64,000 nt of DNA, taken from assembly GCA_950022295.1 (NCBI GenBank), contig OX465600.1, forward strand, positions 230,227,782-230,291,781, in the 5' to 3' direction. This stretch comes from Bromus sterilis (Eukaryota > Streptophyta > Magnoliopsida > Poales > Poaceae). Position numbers and translations under genes: made by a program. Below, piece by piece: positions 11,341 through 23,459 of this stretch (its first letter is position 1; each line of letters starts with the position of its first letter). The notes under the pieces were generated by a model that worked only from the letters and a program-made list of their open reading frames with translations, made no database searches and was not told the DNA's origin.

Positions 11341-12840
11341 TCACAAGCTAGTGAAGAGATGCGGGAACTCGCGCTTGAGGTAGTCCTCCCGTTCCCAGGT
11401 GGCTTCCTCCTCTGTGTGGTTTGTCCATTGGACCTTGTGGAACTTGATCGCACGCTTACGGGTGACTCGCATGGCTTTTTCCAGGATACGAAGAGGTGTC
11501 TCGCGGTACGTGAGATCCTGGTTTATGTCCACCGTGCGGTGGTCGATGTTCTTGGAAACATCGGGCTTGTCCGGCACCTCCAGACACTTCCGGAGTTGCG
11601 ATACGTGGAAGACGTCGTGCACATCGGATAGCTCTGCTGGCAGTCTCAACTGATAGGCAACTTGGCCTCGTCTGGCTATCACCTCAAACGGTCCGATGTA
11701 TCGGGGTGCTAGATTTCCCTTCACATGGAATCGCTGCATTCCCTTCAATGGGGTGACTCGGAGATACACAAAATCTCCTACTGCAAAAGTCACCTCTCGA
11801 CACTTGGGGTCTGCATAACTCTTCTGACGAGACTGAGCGGTCTTGAGACGCTCACGAATCAACTGGACCTGCTCTTCGGCCTCCTTCAGAACATCGGGTC
11901 CGAAAATTTTCCCTTCGCTGGTCTGAGACCAGTTCAGGGGCGTGCGCCACTTTCGTCCATACAGGGCTTCAAATGGGGCCATCTGCAAAATCGACTGGTA
12001 ACTGTTGTTGTAGGAGAATTCTGCATAGGGCAAGCAGTCCTCCCACTTGGAACCGTAGGCTAAAGCACATGCGCGGAGCATATCCTCTAGTATCTGGTTC
12101 ACTCGCTCAGTCTGGCCTCCAGTCTGCGGGTGATAGGTTGTGCTGAAGGTGAGCTTGTTGCCTAGTGCCTCCTGGACTTGCTTCCAAAACCTTGACGTAA
12201 ACTGGGTACCTCGGTTAGACACAATCTCCTTTGGAACTCCGTGCAGGCATACGATCCTCGACATGTACAAGTCTGCCAGCTGGTCTCCTCGATAGGTGGT
12301 TCGCACTGGAATGAAGTGCGCTACTTTGTTGAGTCGGTCGACGATGACCCAGATAGAGTCATGTCCCTTGCTCGACCTCGGTAGACCTGTGATGAAGTCC
12401 ATGCCTATTTGTTCCCACTTCCATTGAGGAACTCAGACTGGTTGCCGCAATCCTGCAGGTGTTTGGTGCTCTGCTTTCACTCTCTGGCAGATGTCGCACT
12501 TAGTGACATACAAGGCAATTTCACGCTTCATACCGTGCCACCAGAACAAGTCCTTATGGTCTTGATACATCTTAGTCCCTCCAGGGTGGATGGAGTAAGG
12601 TGTATCGTGAGCTTCCTTCAGGATAGTGAGTTTCAACTCCTCTATATCTGGCACACACAATCGTCCATCGAACCAAAGAACTCCGTCATCTTCTATCGTG
12701 AACTTCGAGGCCTTGTCGAGGGGCATCTTCTTCTTGATTCCCTCGATACTATCGTGTCCCTTCTGTGCCTCCTTGATCTGATCAAATAGAGTCGGAGTCA
12801 GCTCGAGGTGAACCAGAAAACCGGGTGTAACAAGTTCCAA
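11341..12840 (-). pseudogene. Integrase with C-terminal chromodomain-like tail (3' part of pol)
   Basis: This continues pol in a new frame after a frameshift near 12830. An HHCC zinc-binding region comes first (HDTPYSIHPGG... CDICQRVK). A TGA at 12433-12435 follows, then the catalytic core from MDFITGLPRSSKG. The acidic triad is incomplete: the first Asp (MDF) and the Glu (QTERVNQ) are present, but the second Asp is Asn (VSNRGTQF, codon 12214-12216). The tail (VQWTNHTEEEATWERED...FPHLF) matches the chromodomain-like end of Tekay/Del elements, thought to guide insertion into heterochromatin. Stop, frameshift and the lost Asp each predict an inactive enzyme. Confidence 0.9.
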
Positions 12841-15803
12841 ACCCAGTTCTCGAACTCCTCATGCAAAGCTGGCTGCGTCTCTCTGATCATCGCATTGAGT
12901 GTGCAGGGCTTGCGGCTGAGGGCATCTGCTACCACATTGGCCTTGCCAGGATGGTAGTGAATCTCGAGATCGTAGTCTTTGATCAACTCGATCCATCTCC
13001 TCTGCCTCATGTTCAACTCCTTCTGCGAGAAAATGTACTTCAGGCTCTTATGGTCTGTGTAGATGTCACAACGGTGACCCATCAGGTAATGTCTCCATCT
13101 CTTGAGAGCAAGCACAACAACGGCTAGCTCCAAGTCATGTGTGGGGTAGTTCAACTCGTGCGGCTTCAACTTTCGTGACAGGTACTCAATCACCTTGCCC
13201 ACTTGCATAAGAACACAACCCAAACCAATCTTCGATGCGTCACAATACACATCAAAGCTCTTGGTCAGGTCAGGCATAGTCAAAACTGGGGCAGATACCA
13301 ATCTCCTCTTCAACTCCTTGAAACTGGCTTCACACTTCTTTGTCCACACAAACTTCTGGTCCTTCTTTAGCAGTTGGTTCATGGGTCGGGTAATGCTGGA
13401 GAAGCCTTCCACGAACTTGCGGTAGTATCCCGCTAGTCCGAGGAATCCTCTGACTTCAGTCTGAGTGGTCGGAGCTGTCCAGTCTATGACGGACTGAATC
13501 TTGGCGGGGTCGACGGATATTCCTCCCTCTGACAATACATGTCCCAAAAATCCGACTTCCTTGAGCCAGAACTCGCACTTGCTGAACTTGGCGTACAACT
13601 GGTGCTCACGCAGAGTCTCGAGGACTAAGCGCAAATGATTTGCGTGCTCTTCTTCGGTCTTGGAATATATCAGGATATGGTCAATGAACACCACCACAAA
13701 CTTGTCGAGATACTTCATGAAGATCTTGTTCATGAGATTCATGAAATAGGCCGGGGCAGTGGTAAGTCCGAAAGACATGACAGTGTACTCGAACAAACCA
13801 TAGCGGGTCGTGAAAGCTGTCTTGGGGATGTCCGACTCGCGGAACTTCAACTGGTGATATCCGGTCCTTAGATCGATCTTGGAGAAGACTCGGGCTCCGT
13901 TCAACTGGTCGAACAGATCCTCGATCTTGGGGAGCGGATACTTGTTCTTGATGGTCACTTCATTCAGCTTACGGTAGTCCACACACATGCGTATGGTGCC
14001 GTCTCTCTTGTCTACAAAGAGAACTGGCGAACGCCAGGGTGAAGCACTGGGTCGAATCAGTCCCTTCTTGAGCATGTCATTCAGCTGTTTCTTCAACTCA
14101 ACCAGCTCTTCGGCATTCATTCGGTAGGGTCTCTGTGAAATAGGGGTTGTGCCAGACACTAACTCGATGATAAACTCAATATCCCGATCAGGCGGCATAC
14201 CGGGTAACTCCTCTAGAAAGACATCCGGGAATTCACATACAAACTTCACCTCCTCAATTGGTGGCACCGAGACACTCTGATGACAGAAGGCTCTGGCAGT
14301 GTCTTCCTTGTCGGTGTACTCTATCTGAACTCCATCGGCACTCGTGAGGTTGACTGTCCTCTCAGTGCAATCTATCCGGCATCGGTATCTGGACAACCAA
14401 TTCATGCCAAGTACCACATCTATACCTTCTGTCCCTAACACGATCAGGTCAGCTGGGAACTCGACTCCATGAATCGCTATGGGAACTCTGGAACAAGATA
14501 AACTGGCTTGGGTTTTGGATCCGGGTATTTGGACTACCATGGGCCTCCTCATTTCACTAGGTGACAACTTACTTCTATCCACAAATGCCTTCGTAACAAA
14601 AGAGTGTGATGCACCAGAATCAAACAATACTTGAGCAGGTACTGAATTAACTGGAAATGTACCCAAGATAACGTCTGCTGCCTCCAGGGCTTCCTCGTCT
14701 AGCACATGGTTCAGACGTCCCTTGGTGGCGTTGGGCGCACCGCGCTGGGCATTGTTGCGGCCGGGGTTCCCTCTGGCTGGTGCTGGAGCATTGGGGCGTG
14801 GGGCAGCATTCGCCTTATTGGTGCAGTTAATGGCATAGTGACCCTTCTGGCCACACTTGAAGCAGATCACTTCTGATGTAGGGTCGCGGGGAACTCCGCC
14901 TGCTAGGCGCGGAACTCCACCAGGGCGAGCAGGAGCACTGGGGCGTGGCGCTAGGTAAGGGCTCCTCTGAGGCTGGGGTGCTGGCCTTGGCGGCTGGGTT
15001 GGACGCAGTCGGGGGTTGCTGGATCCACCCTGCTGCATCATGCGGCGCTTGCGGTTCTCAGAGGCCGTCTTGAGGTTTCCCTCCATCATGATAGCAGCAT
15101 CGACAAGAGACTCAAGATCGGGGAATTGCATGGCCACCAGGACAACCTGCAGCTCATCGTGCAGTCCATCCAGGAAACGGTCCTTTCGCTTCTCCTCGGT
15201 GTCCACCTCCTCCGGGGCATACCTCGACAGCTGAGTGAAGCGGTCAAGATATCCAACCACAGTCATGCCCCCTTGCTTGAGGTGGAGGAACTCATCCTTC
15301 ATCCTCCTGATCAGTGTAGTCGGGATGTGCGCCTTCTTGAACTTCTCGGAGAACTCCGCCCAGGTGAGTAATTGCCCCTCAGGAAGACGGGCACGCACTC
15401 CTTCCCACCAGCTCCTTGCGGTGCCGGTGAGGTAGTGGGTGGCATACAGGACCTTCTCATTGTTGCCAACAACGGCGACATCGAGATTGTTCTCCACGGT
15501 GCGGAGCCAATCCTCAGCATCCAAAGGCTTCTTCGTCTGCGAAAACACCGGAGGGTTGGTGTTCTGGAAGTCTCGCAGCCTAGACCTGGGCTCCTCATTC
15601 GCACCAGCTACTCCGCCTCCTTGGTTGGCATTGGTGGCGGCCTGGACTAGCTGCTGGAGTGCATCCATATTCGCCTGGCGCTCGTCACGAGCGGCCTGGC
15701 GCTCCTTCATCAGCAGTCGCATAAGTTGCGCCATGTTCGGGTCGGGTGGTGGCGGTGGCGCGTCACCGGATCCACTTAGGTTGGCGCGGGAGCTTCTCGG
15801 CAT
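12798..15803 (-). pseudogene. gag-protease-reverse transcriptase-RNase H (5' part of gag-pol)
   Basis: A single frame of about 1000 residues, with the start placed at MPRSSRANLS. The gag domain includes WWEGVRARLPEG and FLDGLHDELQ. A CCHC zinc knuckle follows (CFKCGQKGHYAINC), then protease with LFDSGASHSF, then reverse transcriptase with DYRKLNEVTIKNKYPLP and FSKIDLRTGYHQ. The metal-binding box reads FIDH in place of FIDD (His codon 13677-13679), which should abolish polymerisation. RNase H follows (FDVYCDASKIGLG, YTDHKSLKYI, ADALSRKP). The frame ends in a frameshift near 12830, just before the integrase. The single-frame gag-pol fusion is normal for chromoviruses. Confidence 0.92.
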
Positions 15804-16044
15804 CCTGAGGTTGTTGCGCAAGATAAGAGGGAATTTAGTCTACAATGGGGTTAAGTCCCTAACAATCTAGTTATCACACACAAGCAAGACTTATAAAATA
15901 GGGAATAATCATGAAACTAGCAATCACCACATGGTAGCATAACGATAGCATAAGTCTCATACATAATCAAGTCTTACAGGTAACCAACCACACATGCAAC
16001 GTCTAACGAAAATCTCCAAAAGGGCATCCAACAACTAACGACGC

Positions 16045-16827
16045 CTAGAGCTCATCCTCATCGCGATCATCGATGAAGTCCTCATCATCAGTGTTTAGAG
16101 CCTCCTCGTACTCCTCATCCATCCAGTCCTCATCATCACTGATATGGGCGTTGTCCTCCTTCTGGATGTCCTCGCCATCATCCAGAGCATCAATCTCATC
16201 CTCCAAATCGTCGCACTTGCGCTTCAGTCTCCTGGTCCTCTTCCTCAGCATCTTGTTACTCTTCTCCAGACTGGCGACCTTGTCCTGCAACTCCTTGATA
16301 ATCTTGTCCCGAGTCTCCAGCTCGATGGGGGCGACGGGGGCGGGACCCTCTGTCTAGAGGTTGTAGTCATGCTTGACCTGGACCTCATCCAGCTGAGCCT
16401 GAGTCAGAGCCAGGTGTCCCTCTAGAGCGAACAAGTGGTCCCTCAGGACCGGGTGAAGCACACTAGGAGTGGGATCTTCCTCACCATCGCGCATCCCGTA
16501 GTGAAGGAACCGCGTGGTACCCAGCTCGTACTGGTGAAACCTCACAAGGCGAGCAATAGCCTCCTGGCAAGCTCGGGCCAGACCCTCCTCCCAGGTACGA
16601 GCATACACCGTGAAGCTGAGAGGATCCGACCATGGGGTCACCTCCGAACCTCGGAACTCACACCGCACAATCAGGCGGAGCTCGGTATCCTCCCCACGGG
16701 TGATCTGGAAAGCCCTGAACTCCGCAGTGGGGTGGTGAACGAGCGTAAGCAGATACATCAGATCCTGAGCAAAGGGCGTCTTCCCAGCCTGAGTCAGCTG
16801 GAGGTGGTGCACAGGAACTCCAGCAAT
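16045..16827 (-). pseudogene. Additional sense ORF upstream of gag
   Basis: An open frame lies on the element's coding strand between the primer site and gag, broken by one TAG at 16354-16356. The N-terminal part contains PLSFTVYARTWEEGL, ARACQEAIARLVRF and the stretch up to QLDEVQVKHDYNL. The C-terminal part is a coiled-coil-like segment (LEKSNKMLRKRTRRLKRK), then a very acidic tail ending DDRDEDEL. No ATG opens the frame. The first in-frame stop upstream sits in TTGTAG (16828-16833), which reads as a splice acceptor after a pyrimidine-rich stretch, so the ORF may be a downstream exon. Function unknown. Extra ORFs are known in several Gypsy lineages. The composition (ordered domain, coiled coil, acidic tail) suggests a structural or chaperone-like protein, but this is inference. 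Confidence 0.65.
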
Positions 16828-17032
16828 CTACAAGTTTTAAGAGTTTAAGTTAGATGACAAGTGTGCAAAATTTTAACATAATAAAACATTTAATAAGGAT
16901 TTAGTATAGAGGGGATAAGAGAGGTAAGTATTCTATACTATGCATTTGACCATCTCTTTAGTTTTAGAAAGTAGTTTTTGATTTCCCCCCATCCTATCTA
17001 CCGACCAACCTAACTAGGCTGCTACGGTCTGA

Positions 17033-17050
17033 ACAGAGGCTCTGATACCA
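17033..17050 (-). other. Primer binding site, initiator tRNA-Met type
   Basis: On the minus strand TGGTATCAGAGCC begins four bases after the LTR end, matching the 3' end of plant initiator tRNA-Met. It fixes the element's orientation. Confidence 0.9.
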
Positions 17051-17054
17051 AGTC

Positions 17055-20000
17055 TGTGGGCACCCCAGACTATATTTCCGAAGCGACCAGTTGTGTATAC
17101 GGTCATGCTCCCATGATCAGTTCGCATGATACACAACTCGACATGGATATCATAGTCTCAATGTTCATACAATACCGAATAAAAGTCATACAACAATAAA
17201 GTCTTACATGGCCTCATCGGGCTCAAATAGCAGCGGAAAAGTAAAAGCATCAAAGGTAGTGGCGACCCAATCCACAGGGTAGATCAGAGCATAACACGTC
17301 CTAGTAGTCGCCGGTAGCATCGTCGTCATATACCTGCTCCTCCAAGCTTGGCCGATGGAATAACCAGGGACAAAGCCGTGAGTACATACAAAGTACTTGC
17401 AAACCACCTAAAGAAAGAAACAAAGTTTTGCATACGAAAATAATAGGATGGCTATATGGTGGAGTTTTCCATAGGGATTTTCGATCTACTCAAGATTATA
17501 ATTAAGTTTGCAAAGTTTTAAACTTGGCAATTTTTTTCCCACAATTGTAATTGGATAAGAAAATTTCAACCTTTTTCCAACAATATCAACATCATCATCG
17601 CGATCCATAAACTCAGTACCGGGCTTTCTCATCTATTCCCCACAAAGTGTGGCCTCACTAGCTGTCCATGACCGTGGACTCCGGCTACTCGAACAGATTT
17701 ACACTCTACAGAGGTTGTACACTTTACCCACCACATTCGATACATCCACCGTGTGTCCCCACGGATCGTCATACTTCAGTATGCGGGTCTCGGATAATCG
17801 ACCTTAGTTTTCCCCTTGTCTGCCCTAGTACAGGTGAATCCACCCCTTGCGTACTGCATGGACTTTTCGTGTGACACATCATGCTCCTCTTGGACCGAAG
17901 CCTGCACCGTAGTCGAAGAGCACCAAGGTTCCTTCCGACACTAAGCCTAGCGAATTTCACCCATCGAATTCGAGGGCTATCGGATTCGCGGAATCACGCA
18001 TCCATGTGTAGTTATAGGACCCCCATACTAAGACAAACAAGCTTCCAACTAGCCCTGTCCCATACCAGAGTATAGTGGTTGTACTGTAAGTCTAGATTTT
18101 TGGCGGCACTTATAGAGAGTCCCTCCAGACTTTGTGCATGTCCGACGATGTTCCACGAACCCGGACATACCACCTTCTTAGGTGTATGCCGTACCATATA
18201 GGATGAAGTATGACTTCCCAAGTTTTTATGTAATGATAAAGCTAGAGCTGAGTGATGGTCTTGACGGAGTGTCGGGATCACCGGGGTTCTACTTTATTTT
18301 CCCAAATAGGTAGGCTATGGGGGTGTATTGTTTTCCTAATACAACTAATACAATCCCAAACCATATGAATATAATACTAGCATGATGCAATATAAGTGAT
18401 ACAAGAAAGGTAAAAAATGGTAATGCGGGGTGTTGAGTTTTGACGGTGGCTTGCCTTCTCGGCGATGTACCCTCGATCGGCTTCTTCGGCGGCAAGGGAG
18501 GAGTCTTCACCTGCAACATACGACGTATCGTCTACACGCTGCGGAAGAAACAAATTCACCATTACAACCGGGCAAAAACAAACAAGGCACACAACACTCA
18601 ACTTCACTATCAATCAACAAGTAATTAAAAGAACAATTTGTACTAGCATTGAAATACTAAATCAACACTTCAAAGTTGAATACCACAACAAGGCATTGGA
18701 ATAATTTTAATAGGATTACCACCAAAAGATTATATTAAAGCAATTCTTAACTTAAGTTATGTTGTTTTTAGTTACTTTACTCATTAACAACTTATTAATT
18801 TGTTTTATTTCCATAACCATATTCATAGCAATAACCTACTGACCATATGCTAGTTTAATATTAAACTAACAATTTAATAGTACTAACATAATTTAAATGG
18901 GAAATAAACTAGCAATAGTAATAATAATAATAAAAGGGGTCACAAATTTATTTAAGCCAAATAATATTCTACACATACAGAAAAATCAAGAATATTCACC
19001 GGAGTATATACAAATCAACATTCCATTTTTAGGGTTAACAGAGAATTAATTATAACTACTTTAAGCTGCTAAACACTACAATTAACTAGTTTAAACTAAA
19101 GCAATTAATTTGTTACTGCATAAAAATTATTCTAAACATACAGAAAAATAAAACACAATTTTCTAAGCCAGACAAAATTTATTTCATATTTTTCTGAGCT
19201 ACGGTTATTTTTCTACTATTATTTAGGTGCTGCAGTTTATATAAAAAAGAAAAAACGACAACCAGTCCCCCCATGGCTATTTTGCGCCCACGGCGCTTTC
19301 TCTTTTTTATTATATATAAACGGGCCGAGCCCATCACAGCGCGTTTTTTTAACCGAAAGTGTATCGGCTCACCCTGGCCGTTGGATCAAGTGTGATCCGA
19401 CGGCCAGGGGGCCGTCTTCCACCTCGCGTCCAGTCCGAGCACGGGAGGCTCCCATGGAGGCAGGGGGCGGCGGAGGTAGGTGGCCTAGGGGGCTCCATTT
19501 TTTCCCAAAAAAAGGCATGCGACGCAGAAAATGGTGGCGGCCAAGGCGGACAGAGAAGGGGCCGGGAGAGGCTCACCGGGGGTTCTTGGGTCGACGGCGG
19601 ACAGCGGCGAGGGGCAGCGGAGGTGCGGCTAGCCGGTGGGGTTCCGTTTTTATGCTCGGGGGCGCGCTTCAACGTCGGGAACGGCGGCGTCGGCGTGGAC
19701 GTGGTGTAGCTCGGGTTGAGGCGGAACGACGTCTTGGCCGACACTCCTCGTCGGCGGCTCCTCGGCGTCTCCTGCAGAGCCACGGCGGGGCATGGGTTAG
19801 CTAGGGTGGAAGAGTGCAGGAGAGAGAGTGGAGAAGCGAAGCGAGGGCGACCTCCTTGCAGCAGAAGAGCCTCGGCCCTCTCTCCTCCTCTCGGCGGCTG
19901 CTCCTGGTGAGCAGGGCCTCGCCCTGGGAAACTAGCTACTGGAAGGGGGAGGGGTTGTGCGAGGTGAGGGGGGGGGGGGTTCGGGATGGCTTTATATAGG

Positions 20001-20841
20001 CGAGGCTATCAGGGTGCGGGAGCGGGAAGTGGAGCGGGCGAGCGCGCGTGCTTCTCCCTGGCGATCCGTGGTCTCGACCACGGTTGGGCGAGAAGGCGGC
20101 GCGGGGCTGACGTCTCCCCACGGACGTCATCTGCGGGTCCCTCGGCTGACGTCGGGAGAGGGTTGTGAGGCTGGTGCGCGTGTCCAAGGGGAGTGAGATT
20201 ACCAGAGAGAAGAGTGGGATACGTCAGAGAGAGGGAAGATGGGCTTCGGCCCTAGTAGTGTAGGTATTTTTTATATATACCAGCAAAACCAGTTTTGCAA
20301 AAGCTTCTCCTTCGGTTTGGTTTAAATATGAAACGAAATCTTAAATTTTAAACCTCCAAAATAATTTATAAAGCTCCAAGAGTATTATTCTAATTTATTT
20401 ATAATTTTTAAGATATTTTTATTTTGGTTAAAAATATTATTACTATTATAGTAATAGTAATAAATTAGTTAGCAGTTTTGAAATATTTTTATTAAATACT
20501 TTCTTTTATAGAGGTATTTTTCATTATTTAAATAGTGAATTTAGGTGCAAGAAAAACTTTATTTGGTGAAAATATTAGTGATGCTAATATGCTATGGTGG
20601 TGATATGTTGGTTGATCAATTAGTGTGGTATGTGCTAACTATTTTTATTGGTTGATTCTTTTTGGCATGACCAGGGAAAACAAGTATGGCATTAGCACAA
20701 GGCAAGCATGGCATAGCAACAAAGCATAAAGCAAGCATGGCAGGGCAAATTTATTTGCATCACATCACAACTTTAGAATGTTTTTGTTACCCCTAATTTT
20801 TGCTACTCTAATAACAGGGTAATACAAGTTGGGATGTGACA
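17055..20841 (-). repeat. 5' LTR of the chromovirus (3787 bp)
   Basis: Pairs with 7469-11303 and has the same AT-rich and GC-rich zones. It differs by scattered substitutions and lacks about 50 bases in the GC-rich zone around 19455. The minus-strand TATA box is at 19992-20000. Confidence 0.9.
19992..20000 (-). promoter_or_regulatory. 5' LTR TATA box
   Basis: CTATATAAA on the minus strand, the counterpart of 10455-10463. It is the expected promoter of the genomic RNA. Confidence 0.6.
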
Positions 20842-21428
20842 ATCAATCTCATCCAATCCCTACCATCCCCTTTGCCTACAACAGGGAATTACTCACACCT
20901 GTGAAGAGAAGTCATGGGGGAAGGATGGAGTGGTGATGGAGATGACGATGGCGAAGATCTCCCCTCTCCGGAGGCCAAATCAGCCTCCATATTTGCCCTC
21001 CCTAAGAAGAACAGAGGTTGGCGGCGGCTCCGCGGTGGGTTCCAGAAAAGCAACTTCTTTTTCGGAGTTTCCCCGTCACGGGAATAAATAGGAGTCGAGG
21101 TAGGGCACCAGAGGAGGGGACAGTCGCCAAGGCGGCCAGAGGGCGCGGCCCCGCCCCTGGCCATGCCAGCAGGGCGCCTAGGCCCCCCTGGCTGCGCTCT
21201 GGCCCCCTTCTTGCTCCGGGCTCCTTCAGGTGCGTTGATTTTTTGGTATTTTTTTTGGAATTTTCTGAGATGTCCTAAAATCCATTTTCCTGCGCACAAT
21301 AAAACCATAGATGCAGCTCTACTGAAAAAAGCGTCAGTCCGGGTTAGTTTAGCTCAAATCATGCAAGAATAAGGGAAAAACAATAGCACAAACGTGTTTG
21401 GAAAAGTAGATACGTTTGAGACGTATCA
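20842..21428 (-). repeat. R1-family LTR, right fragment
   Basis: Continues the LTR broken at 7468 and ends at the LTR edge. On the minus strand it opens TGATACGTCTCAAACGTATC. It matches 49303-49888 and 41403-41976. With 7417-7468 it gives 639 bp of R1 LTR. Whether it is a solo LTR or the 5' LTR of an element extending left of the window cannot be decided here. Confidence 0.85.
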
Positions 21429-22246
21429 GATGGGCCTGCGGAGCCTTGTAATGGGCATTTGGTACACCCCTGCAAAGTTAAATCTTTTTGAGAAGCCGTG
21501 TCCATGATTATGGACGACTTGAGACCTACTCCTTGTTCATAGACAACAACTACTGAGATAATCTTAATAACTTGATCAATGTTTGTGTGTGCCTTGGCTG
21601 CTTCTTCTTCATCGGCTGATGAAGGGGAGGACAAGGATAGGATAGGTGTTATGTTTGCGTAAGTAGATGATATCAAGACTTGTTAGAGGAGATTCCTCAT
21701 CGAATGCTAAGTTCTCATCTTACTCTACATAGATCGTTAGCTACTTATATAATGCTTGTGCTGCTGCAACCTCAACCACTTCCCTAATCTTATCGTGAGA
21801 AGTTAGTTACAAGACTTGTTGATATAGCTCACCCCTTTCTTCTCTCTCTTACGCACGTTATGCAAATGATCTTGGAATTCAGTGGAGATCGACGACCCTT
21901 CTTCTGGAGGTCTTCGCCGAGACTCGACGACGACTAGTTAGGTTGATCCCGGCGGAGAGCCTGGACCCGTGTGGTTACGGGAATGGTGTGTTTTACCTTT
22001 GCCAATAGGCATTTGATTGTAGTCTGTACTCAGACATGTATCTTTCGCTAATGTCATGTATTTAAGGCAGTTGTATGCCGATTGTATGAGATGTTGTATT
22101 CTTGTAGCTGTAATGTTGTGATATCATGTTGGAAATCCGGGGCATATGACAATGTCATATGTTGCGGTGGGACCGATATGTGCTTCGTCCATGGATCTGG
22201 ATGGAAACAACTAGATCTGGAACAGTGCCGCATATCGGCCCTTACA
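21429..22246 (+). repeat. Family X LTR, 3' end fragment
   Basis: Starts exactly at the R1 LTR edge and ends CGGCCCTTACA. It matches 49889-50708 in the same orientation, and the solo LTR at 24058-28169 in the opposite orientation. R1 was therefore inserted into an X-family LTR. Confidence 0.8.
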
Positions 22247-22846
22247 TCCACCCTGTATAATTTTTGTGCGAAATAGCTACCGTAAAATTTCCACTCCACC
22301 GCTCGTGCCGCCACACGATCAACACCTCCATACCTCCACCGCCACCAGGAAATTGCGCCACGTGGTCGTTTTAATGTCGTCGTCGCGCCCCACTACCTCG
22401 TCGCCCACCAGGACCACGACAATGCCCTACCCAACAACGCTGGGCCACCCTGTTGTCGCATGACATCGTTACATTGACTTGCGGGCCCTATGTTGTTTTC
22501 TAATAAAAATTATAAAGGAAAACAGATCTTACGGGATCTGATAAAAGTTGGTTTCGTAGATGTCCTGTATAATTTACAATCATCTCGTACAACAGTTTTA
22601 CGGAACCAAGTATAGCCCCCTTCTATTTCATTTAAAACAAAAATACCAACGCTTTATAGAGGGAACAAGGAAGGAGGATAGGGGACAAAAATTTCTAACA
22701 CTACCAGGAAACCCACTATTACCAAAACGTGAATTATTGGATAAAAAACCAAATACCTTCCACATAAGCTATCCTCTTACATGCCTATAGAATAGAAAGT
22801 TTCATAAAGCATCAATATCTATCCAAAAGCACGCTGCCACCCAAGA
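22247..22846. other. Unassigned DNA, duplicated at 50709-51305
   Basis: Non-coding sequence just outside the X LTR end. It has a C-rich part (22290-22450) and an AT-rich part. I recognise no gene or element in it. Its value is that it recurs at 50709-51305 in the same order, ending at the Copia insertion site. Confidence 0.7.
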
Positions 22847-23451
22847 CAAAATGTAAGAACAAGTTTTGCCCCCGAAGGTTTTGGACATTGTTGGACAAAG
22901 CAGAAGTGGAACTAATATTGTTTTCGAGTATAAACAGATACTTAGGTTCCGAAAGAATGGAGTTTGCAAGTAGAAGGTCGAAGGACAACTCACTGCAGCG
23001 AAGCTGCAGTCATCTACCGAAACCTTTGAAGGAAGACGACCCCTAAAAATGTCGTCGAAGAAAAAGACTCTCTCGAGTAAAAGCGCAACGAGGAGAAAGC
23101 TGAAGCTGGTCAAAGACTTAGTCTTTTTACTAGTTTCTCTTTATTTTCTCGAGTCGTAGGAAAAACCGTACTATCAAGAGGGGTTTTCTAGTTTAGATCT
23201 CTGTCGAAGTGAATTTTCTCTGCTCAACCTAAACCCACGAAATCCTACCAAGAGAAATCTTACTGAGTCAAGTGAATAGCTCGAAGGTAAAGTCATCGCA
23301 CTTCGTGCCTTCGAGAGAGAACTCGTTCGGTAAATCAGCTTACTTGTTCCTCAAGTAAAGTTGCGTAGTGATTGGAATCCGACCGTTGTGGACACGCGTC
23401 AAGCGGTCTTATCGGGTCACTTCAGTCATTTTACCCATCGGGATCGCCAAC

Positions 23452-23459
23452 TATAAATA
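23452..23459 (+). promoter_or_regulatory. Copia LTR TATA box
   Basis: TATAAATA with GC-rich flanks, at the same position in both LTRs (23452 and 40386). Confidence 0.6.

Larger units (their letters stand above)
7469..20841 (-). mobile_element. Full-length chromovirus-like Gypsy element (Tekay/Del-like), minus strand
   Basis: Two LTRs (7469-11303 and 17055-20841) open TGTCACATCCC and end in GGTGCCCACA, read on the minus strand. The right one carries the primer site, so it is the 5' LTR. Order on the minus strand: LTR, initiator-Met primer site, extra ORF, gag, protease, reverse transcriptase, RNase H, integrase with a chromodomain-like tail, purine tract, LTR. The flanking five bases are ATATA (7464-7468) and ATCAA (20842-20846), 3 of 5 matching. 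Uninterrupted R1 copies read through as ATGATCAATCTC or ATGACCAATCTC, which confirms the insertion point. It is defective through two catalytic substitutions, two in-frame stops and a frameshift. Confidence 0.9.

Noticed and set aside
7417..21428. R1 LTR pieces read as two independent insertions
   Set aside because: They join into one continuous LTR when compared with 49256-49888.
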